Made by a program: the position numbers and the translations under genes. A model generated the notes under the pieces. That model ran no database searches, had not been told where the DNA came from, and worked only from the letters and a program-made list of their open reading frames with translations. A DNA stretch of 64,000 nt. It comes from Haemonchus contortus (lineage: Eukaryota; Nematoda; Chromadorea; Rhabditida; Trichostrongylidae). The stretch lies in contig LS997566.1 in assembly GCA_000469685.2 (NCBI GenBank), positions 15,946,545-16,010,544 of the forward strand. Direction: 5' to 3'. This document shows, in pieces, positions 50,901 through 59,900 of the stretch (the stretch's first letter is position 1; the number at the start of each line of letters is the position of its first letter).

Positions 50901-53900
50901 GCCTTTAGGAGCTCAACCGTCGAGAGCCTGTATGAAACTTCCCGCACTTTTCAACATGTGGGTCCCTTTTTTTGGCTACCGTTCACATTATTTTCAATGT
51001 CGCCTTCACCGGCCCCTTCTAATGTGCGGACAGTCGACTCCATCACTGAAACGAACGACGCTTAGTGGGTTAAAACGGCGGTTTTTGGCGAAATCATTTT
51101 CACTCCTTCTTTGGCATTCAGAAGGCCATTTAGCGGAAATGGACCATAGTTATATACTCAGTGCTCATGCCCCTACACCATGCAAACAACCATTTTCAAA
51201 AAGCATCCCACGCCCTGAAAGACCTTCCTTGTCAGTCCCGCCGGAGAGGTACAGTATGCTGCAGAGAGCAAGAGTCTGCCACGTGCTATGCTTAGCCACA
51301 GACTCTGGCTGCTCTTCCCATCATGCGATGATTGCATCATCCAGTCTCGTCGCCGTCGTCGTCGCAGCAGCCTGCTCTTACCCGTCTCCTCGGAACACTC
51401 AACGCCAACGCAATCGGCGCAGCTCCAGAGGTTCTCGCAGCACCACCATATTGTCATCCGCCAGTGGTGCTATTGCTGCCATGTCTTCCTCACGCAAGGG
51501 ATATCCAGATGAATGGCCCGCAGCCATGGAAGAACGAAGGAGCAGCAGTACCAGAAGGATGATTTGGATGGCTCTGGATTGAGGCTTGGCAGGATCGTAC
51601 CTTGCCCGCGGGTTTAATGTGGTTTTGTGTATAGTATATTATTTTCCATATTTCTCTTCATAGTATTTTCTGTATCTTGGCCAATGACACTTATTCTTAT
51701 TTAATCCATCACTTATTTTCTTTACACGTGATTTTCATGAAACAGTATAATCCATAACGTGTGATTAGTATGTGAGTTTGGCTCATCCATACATCGCAGG
51801 CATCCTAGCTCCTGCATAGCTCTTCGCAGGCCCTGATAAGACCATGCGCACAGCGCTTCGAGGGAACTCGAGCGTGGGCGAGCAACCCCCTGAGCGTACA
51901 GCGGAGGCAGTACCAGTCCGTAAGAGGACGCAAGGGGGCTGGAGCAGACCAGGCCTACTACGTCCGAGTGGCAGATGGAAACGAGCATGGCGAATGGGGA
52001 ACACACCGGTCATCGAGCTCACGCCGCTGGGGTCACCCTGGAGAACCACCGATGAGGATTGGCCCCGACGGCGCGACAACCACCGATGAGCAGCACGTTT
52101 TCGCAAAAAGAATACATAGAAGAAAATCCATAGAAATGAAAATAATATATACAATATAAAATATAACAATATACAAATGCTCGCGAGAAAAATGCTCCTA
52201 AATTTGAAAAAGACATGAAGGTTCTGCCACAATTGAACACCATCTCTACTTATAGTGAGGAAGCAGTCCAGTTGCATTATGCACATTTTACGTTAAAGGC
52301 CATTCCATGTTTGAGGTATTCTCAAATGGCTTGACGTCAGTCGTGCCCATCCTTGGATTCGTGCCGTCACTGTAGGCCATCTGCTCGAGCACTCGTCAGG
52401 GGGATGGAGCAATCAAGAAAAACTCGAGTTCAACAGAACCCCACAAACGTGAGTAAACCTTTAGAATACGTTGTAGCCGTGCTGATTCAAACAGAATTCA
52501 AGGGTATCCATCCTCAACTAGCTGAAAATGTCACATTTAGCGATGATTTGTCTCTACAGAAAAGTCCTTAAGAAGTGACATAGTGCTGGGGAAATTAATA
52601 TGTGGTGCTAAGAGAAGCAGCCAAAATCCTGCGTCATGAGGCTCAAATTAAGCTCTTAGTGGGTTATTCGACACAGACAGGACGCTCGAAGCGCTTAGTT
52701 TGCTAGCCAATACCTTGGCAGCATAGTTACGATATTTCTGGGTGTCTAGTTATAGACATTAATAGTTTAGAATAGAGCAAAGGTTGCAAACGAAGTACAA
52801 AAATCGGTGGGCTTAAAGAAATATAGATCTCGAAAAGGTGGTAAAGTTAGAGGTTCGACGAAAATGAAAGGATAAAGGATAAAGTTTTTTCGGTAATCAA
52901 TCCCGTCTGAGGGATGCGCTCCCGCTCTCGACTTCTATTCATAATCGTAGTGGCGTAATGAGTGCGTATGTGGCCTATACAATGACTTGCGGTGGCCAGC
53001 CCATCGATGGAAGGCTTTGTTGGCCTAGGCGGGCATCGATCTGGGATTCGAACCCCTGACAGTGCATGTGATGTAGATCGCCACTTGCCACTACACCACC
53101 TCCGCCCTAACGAAAATATGGCAATTGCATGAAACGGGTATTTGGACAAACCGTCCGAATGTGTTTGCCTTTGCGTACAGCCACCTACAGCAAGCCGTCT
53201 GTGTGAAACATGTGCGTCTCGGTGCGAACGCTATGACCTCTACAGCCCGGGTATGGGTACATACGTGCGTCCCGAGTATGCGCGCGGCAAATTGCGCGGC
53301 GAAATTCATAGTGATTGGGACGACTTAAACGGTTATAATTGGGACTAAACTTCGATGTGGAGTAGATTAGTAGAATCAGTTGGTACTACTAATCTACTCT
53401 ACTTCGAAATGAGCCCCAATGACAGGCGCTTAAGCCATTCAAGTCGCCACGAACTTCGCGCAATTTGCCACATGCATCCGCGGACGCACGTATGTTAAGT
53501 CCAATTACAGCCCCTGCAAGAGTAACGGAACTTCTCCCCGATTGCGGCATTCTCCCTTGCGGCACTCCCTACCTCACAAATTGTGTGCTCCAATCTTCCA
53601 TCGCAATCCTGCGATACGCGGCGGGTGCGGCGTGCGCGACGCCGTCTTCGGGGAGATGTTCCCGGGCCCCCCCCCCTGCAATAGTGTGAGAACTCGTCCG
53701 TCGGCTATGTACGTCGGCTAAGCCTTTTTGGGACCTCTATTACACCTAATCCAGGAGTTCTAGACCCGGAAGCGTTCCTTGGGCTATCCTTGGGAGTCAC
53801 AGGTTCCCATTAAAAAAACTCGAATGCCATTTTTCTCGGAGAATGTGGCATCAGTTCTAGAAATTTCGTTGCAGCTTTCAGGAGTTTCAGTAATAGGGGT

Positions 53901-56900
53901 GACGATTAATTTGTAATAGTGAGTGAAAATTCGAGCTGAATTCATCGGCAAGCGAGGAGCATTGCAACCTGTCAACAAAAATTGTGATTTATCTGTTATG
54001 TGGAAAAGCAGCGTTTTTTAGGGAGCGTCTTAATGGCACGGCACTGTTGGAGTTTTACATTCGGTCTTACAACCCTAAGTTCCAACCGGGAAGACGATAT
54101 TTGTATTCCAATATTGCGTACGTCTTTTTGGGGAAGGTCATTGAGCAGGTACGTATATCTAGCGACCTGCAAATTCAGCCAGGAAGCGTACGTTAGCGGC
54201 TGAATACTCTCTGGAAGCTAAATCGTTGGGATTCCTGTTACGAGGTGAAAGTTTAGACCACTTTATCCAACTACAGCGCCTTCATCAGTGATGTGATTCT
54301 CAAGCCGCATAAGATCGAAGCACAGATTGGTGATGTGGAACCAATCGAATCGGAGGTATTCTTTCAGTATTTTCTCTCAAGGAGGAAAATAAGGAGTGCT
54401 ATTTTTTCTTCCTGCTCCAAAGTTGTTACTCGAATTCTCAAATGAGTCTTCCATGAATTCTTCATGATCTGAGAAAGTGGTTAACTTTTGAGGTTTCTTA
54501 CTATTCACCGGACAATGCCAATCCGTACACATACTGGAGCCCATCCAAGCTCGATGCGGCGGCGGGATGGGTCATGCGCGCTGAAGAGGTCAGATCAGCT
54601 TTCTTTAGATTTCTTACTGAGAAGGCGGAGAGTTATTAAAATAAGTAAAATTGATCTTATGTGTTTGATTGATGGCTCAAGGCACAACCCAAGAAAGGAC
54701 CTTCTGAAATAGGTGGCTTTCGCAGAAAAGGCGAATACTCCACGACACTTTCTACCCCCGACCCTCTTCATACTGAGAACCGCAGAGTGTATTTTTCATT
54801 CAAGATAGCAGTGTTAAAGCAGCGGTGTGAAATAATGACGGGTTACTGATTAAGCTAGAGTCCAAAAAACTCTCAATTTTTCGTCGGAAAGGTCATTGAA
54901 CGTGAAAAGGATTTTCAGACAGTAGGCAGAAAAAACTGCTCAGGATGAGGAGGCCTTCGCCCACACCATGATCTAACGCGTGTTACGCTTACGACTACTC
55001 CAAGTGAAGGCTGATTGCACACCTACAGCGTTCATGTTGGGCGACTCCCGATTCGAAAATATGCCTACTTAAGTCACTTTTTGAACAGCCTCTTCTACTT
55101 GTTAGCACCATCATTAGGTGCTCTAAGGGTCCTGAAGAATACCAAGTTTCATTGCAATCTGCTCTGGACGGCACAGAAGACTAGAAATACCTCTCAAATT
55201 GTTCGGTACTACAGGTCGCTCGTTTGTTTGCGTTGTTGGAATTACATAAATACAAATGGTATTGGCTTCTGGTGCAGCCGAGCGAAGGAAAACGTAGCTA
55301 TGGACGCGGAGTACAACTAGGTGATTTTCAATACAAGATTGTAACGTTTTCATACACTTTAGCAGTTTTTGTGTTTGCCCTTAGTTTGCGGTACAAGGAT
55401 GCTGAGGTACTTAAACTAAGTTTCGAAGCGCTCAGACGAGACTTCGAATCACTGGTATGCATTTCGATACTCTACGTTTTGTTCCATCAACGGTTTGCGC
55501 GGATGTTCCGTGTATACTCTTGCTTTCTCATAAGCTTGGGGAACGTGCTTTAGTGAGGATACAGACTGTCACATGATCGACCCTCCACTAAAGTTGGCAT
55601 GGTCCATATTTGTTGCGGATTAAGTTAGCATTTGGTAACAATTTTTATTCAGACTCACATTTCGGCAGAATTTTCCTTTTCGGAGCCTGTACTCGAGAGG
55701 GGCTGTTTTTGTCAGCATAGGCTCCGGGGAAAGGCAACTCTGCTGAAACGTTGGTCGTGAAGGAAAATTGTTACCAATCTCGTAGGCAAAGACAGACTGA
55801 CCGGAAGTCTTGCTCCGATCACGACTCCTCTACATTGAGAAGGTTTGCAGAGTGGAATTCACCCAAGGGGATAGATCTGAAGACACCTCATCTCTTAAGT
55901 AGGAAAATTTGGTTTTGATTTGGATCACTTCGCATCTCGAACCACTTGCTGAATGGTTTGACTGCTTACTTTTCTGCTGAATTCAGCTGAACATATATAC
56001 AGTAGTGCTCAAAAGTATTCGGCGAAATGCTTCTTCAATTATTCTTTCCAGTCATAGCTCCATTTCTACTGGATCTAATTAAGAGAAAATTCAAGATGTG
56101 TAGCATTGGTGTAGTGTGAATATTTAAGACTATTAACCAGCAAGTCGATCATGTTCCAGATATCCAAAAAGGCTTGAACAAAGAATCAACTGGAAACAAT
56201 ACGATTGGTGATACTTCTTAAAGTCCTTTCCTTTTTGCCATGTCTTAAGTATACGAGCACTAATGTCGAACCCAGAAGAGAAGAAAAACGTGCATAAGGT
56301 CGGAATAACTGCAGACGTCATAAACTTGCTTTCAGCCAGTCTACAAACCCTTCCCCATTAGTATGTGGGTGTGGCTGTTTTGCAGTCAAGTAGTGTTGAA
56401 CAGTGTAAAATATGCTTCAGCTAAACATATCAAAATTTCATGTGATTTGCTCCAATGGGAAAAAAGTTACGGCAGGTCAAAGTTGGCCGAATACTTTTGA
56501 GCGCTACTGTATATCTATGGATGAAAAGGATTGCTCTATTTCGAAATATGAGTAGAAAAGAAGAAAAGGCTTTCTGTAAGCATAACATGAGAAATTGTGT
56601 AAGGTATGAGAATCAAAGCAACATTGCATCAACAAAGAAATCAACGAACAAAGAATGCGGGGTCTCGGTAGTGTAAGAGAAAGTTAGGGATAAGAGCACG
56701 GTACGAGTACGGGTACGTTCTCGTCCTATGCAAGGGTTTCTTCATAACTCGCCAACCTTGCGAGACTTTTGCGTCGCGTACGGCGGCGAATTGACAGCAG
56801 TTAACAAAACATAAGGTCGAAACAAGTTCTGTCATGTAAAGCTTACAGCTTGGCGGTTCAGCGCTGATATTGGCCGACCGGCTCAACACGTTAAACGTGT

Positions 56901-59900
56901 TAGTGCTGATAAGCTATGGCACATAAGTCATTAATAAGGCGAGGGCAACCGGGGTCTCGGTAGTGTAAGTGATAGAGCACGGTGCCCGGAAAGCACTAGT
57001 ACGGGTTTGAGTCCCGTCCGAGACTGATGTTTTGTCCATAACTCGTCAACGTTGTGAGAAAAACGATAAAGTTCATAGCATTCAATTCAAAGTTAGTTCA
57101 GCTGAGTTTGGTTGAGAAGTAAGCAGTGAACCAGTCGAGCGATTTCACTCCGCAGGCGAGTAATTGAATGTGCACAACATCGCAGAACACAATCGAACTT
57201 CAATTTCCACGTACAACACTGAGCCAGGACAGATTATAATTTTCCAGGTGATGATGGCTCATTGTATCACATAGGTTCGCTGGCTGGAACTGAAGGTATT
57301 GGTTACTCACGAGGAGAGACACAGGTTAACCATTCTTTTTTCCCTAAGATGTTATAAGTAGAACAGTTCATAATCCATGTAGGAGCCACCACGGCGGCGC
57401 CAATTGTTTAGTTAACATCCTGTACAAACCTTTCAGTCATTTAGTGATCATTGAAGGTGGCTATATTGACGAATGCTCGTGGCAAAGAGCAAGCACAACA
57501 CACAGGATGGATGGAACGGCTCTGCCGCTTATTCGCTGCACATGTCTTCATTCCGTAGTTCCTCGACAGCACCGTTCTGATGCGGGCGATATTGTTCAAT
57601 AACCTTTTTATGATGATCTCGGGCACGGTTCAATCAACGGAAATTCCTGTGGTAGTGAGCCAGTAATAAATAATGAAACAGCATTTTTTCTCATTCAAGC
57701 CTATCATGGTATTAAGGGCAAACAGTCAAGGTCTTCCAACAATTGGCCTCTGATACCTTTATGCGGCATCATCATTTGTTTCTGATCGGGATCCTCCCTC
57801 CTATCGGAAATTGGGAGTAGCATATAAAACAAAAAGTTAACAGAATATAGCTCAAGAAATCACTAACCCAACTTTGTTAGTGGATATGGCAATTGAAAAT
57901 AATCCTCGAAGAAAGCCAATAGTTTTGGCACGAGCGCCAATGCTAAGCTTGTATCATTGAGCTTTCTCTCCTCGGCATAGATGCGAACCTAAAAACATGC
58001 GTTTGGTCTTAGTAGTTGTGATACTAGCTAGGGGCCATGGTAGTTGGTTAAGCTGTGCTGAGAGTGTACCAGAAGATTGATTAAAAAGATTGAAAGTGAA
58101 AAGTAAAAGATAATGGACGTGCACATCATGTCTTATCATGTTCATGAGAACCACAGTAGCTTTCAGTTCGGCGACGAGTAAGTGATCCCTGGTTGTAAGG
58201 TCAACCAATCACCAATTAGGCCAATTGTAAAATAAAGAAATGGAACCGACAAAGACCTTCAAAGAACCAAACTCAAGAAGTAGCCCAAGATGTACGCAAT
58301 AATAAATGACAAACGACCCAGCCTTCCATCCCTCCGGATTCGGTTAGTTGGTACCAGACTCGTCCGCGAGAATAAAAGCGCTGACTCGTACATCGGCTGG
58401 TCACCGCAAGTCATTGTGTAGACCACATACGCAATAAATCGCCACTACGATTCTGAATTGAAGTCGAGTGCAGGGGCGCATCCCTCAGGCAGGATGGATT
58501 GAGGCCAAAATTTTATCCTTCTATCTGTGCAGGATAAACGCCTTGTTAGCAATCAATTTACAATTTCTATGTACTATAGTTCAGTTCCATCATGGCGACG
58601 AGACTAGAAGCCATTCGTTTCTGGCTGTTTCAAAACACAACTAACCTATTCATCTGTAGCTCCCAAGAACAGTGCAGGGAATAAACTGATGCTCAGAAGG
58701 ATCTTGTAGGAAAAAGCAGAAAGATGTCACAAAGTTTGCAGAAAAGTGACATATATAATTTTTTCGTTAATTTGAATTCGAAATTACTACTATGTGACAC
58801 CACGTAAACTTAATTTTTGACTGGATACAATTTTCAAACGACATTTTCAATCTCGTTGAAATTACCCGTAATCAGAATCTACAAGTGCTCTTTTTTGAAT
58901 AGTCTATGTTCTATCTTACTAGTACTTTAAGAAATGCATACTAAAAGAATGTCCAATGCCGAGCTACCTCAAAGGCACAGTTTACGATAATTTTGGGTAA
59001 ATCAGATTATGACGAAAAATGGAAGAAACGGTAGAAAAGAGTGCGATGAAGACGTAGAAAGTGGGCAATTCGGCGTTTCCAAAGTGATAAAAGATTTCAA
59101 AACATCGTTGACAAGGGGGCCGGATGAGAAGAAGACTAGAAAAGTGAAGAAGGTGGTTGGGCGAGCTACATAAGTGTGTCCTGGTGCGAATAGCTGACTA
59201 CACTAAGCAAAAATGTCCTTCAAAATTCAAAAATTCCTCAATTCATAAGCATAAGTTAACAAAAACGCTAGTAACAGCGAAAATAGCCACCTTTTCATCA
59301 TCATAGGGTAGAAAGTAAAGCAAGGGATGGTAGCAGCGAAGCGAATATTCGAGAATAAAAGAATAAGAAAAAAAACTTCGCCTCATTATTGACTGTGATC
59401 GGCTGATTGTTTGCGGGTCCTAGGGCGAACATTGTAATCTGTATTGCCTCGCACTCATCCGACGTGATATTGGCCAAAATGGGGAGCGGGGGGAGGAGGG
59501 GGGGGGGGGGCATCCGGCAATCCGGTAACAGGGCTCCACGGGTGACGGAACTTCTCTCCGAATTCCCATGGCAAGTGGCAGTGGTCACGCGGCGCCTTCG
59601 CGCGGATGTGCGCGATCGAGTGCGGTGTCGTTTTCAGGGAGAAGATACCAGGCAGGGCTCTGGACCCGACAGCGTCCTATCTGTTAACCTTGGAGGCCAC
59701 TGAGCATTTTAAGAGGGAGCACTCAGAAAGCTTTTTATCGTGAACTGTGCCTTAAAAGTTGTGCTATGATGCTAGAGAGAAATGATATTTTTAATGGCCT
59801 AGGATGCTGATTGGGTGAATGTTTCGATAGTTCTCACGCGCCACCTACATTCTTTAGTTGGTCGGTTCCGTCGCAAGTCAGCAGAAACTGTTGCTTGGGT

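Noticed and set aside
56954..57024. Functional serine-type tRNA gene
   Set aside because: The cloverleaf lacks the normal T before the anticodon and a serine-type long variable arm, and diverged copies exist nearby, so a tRNA-derived repeat is more likely.
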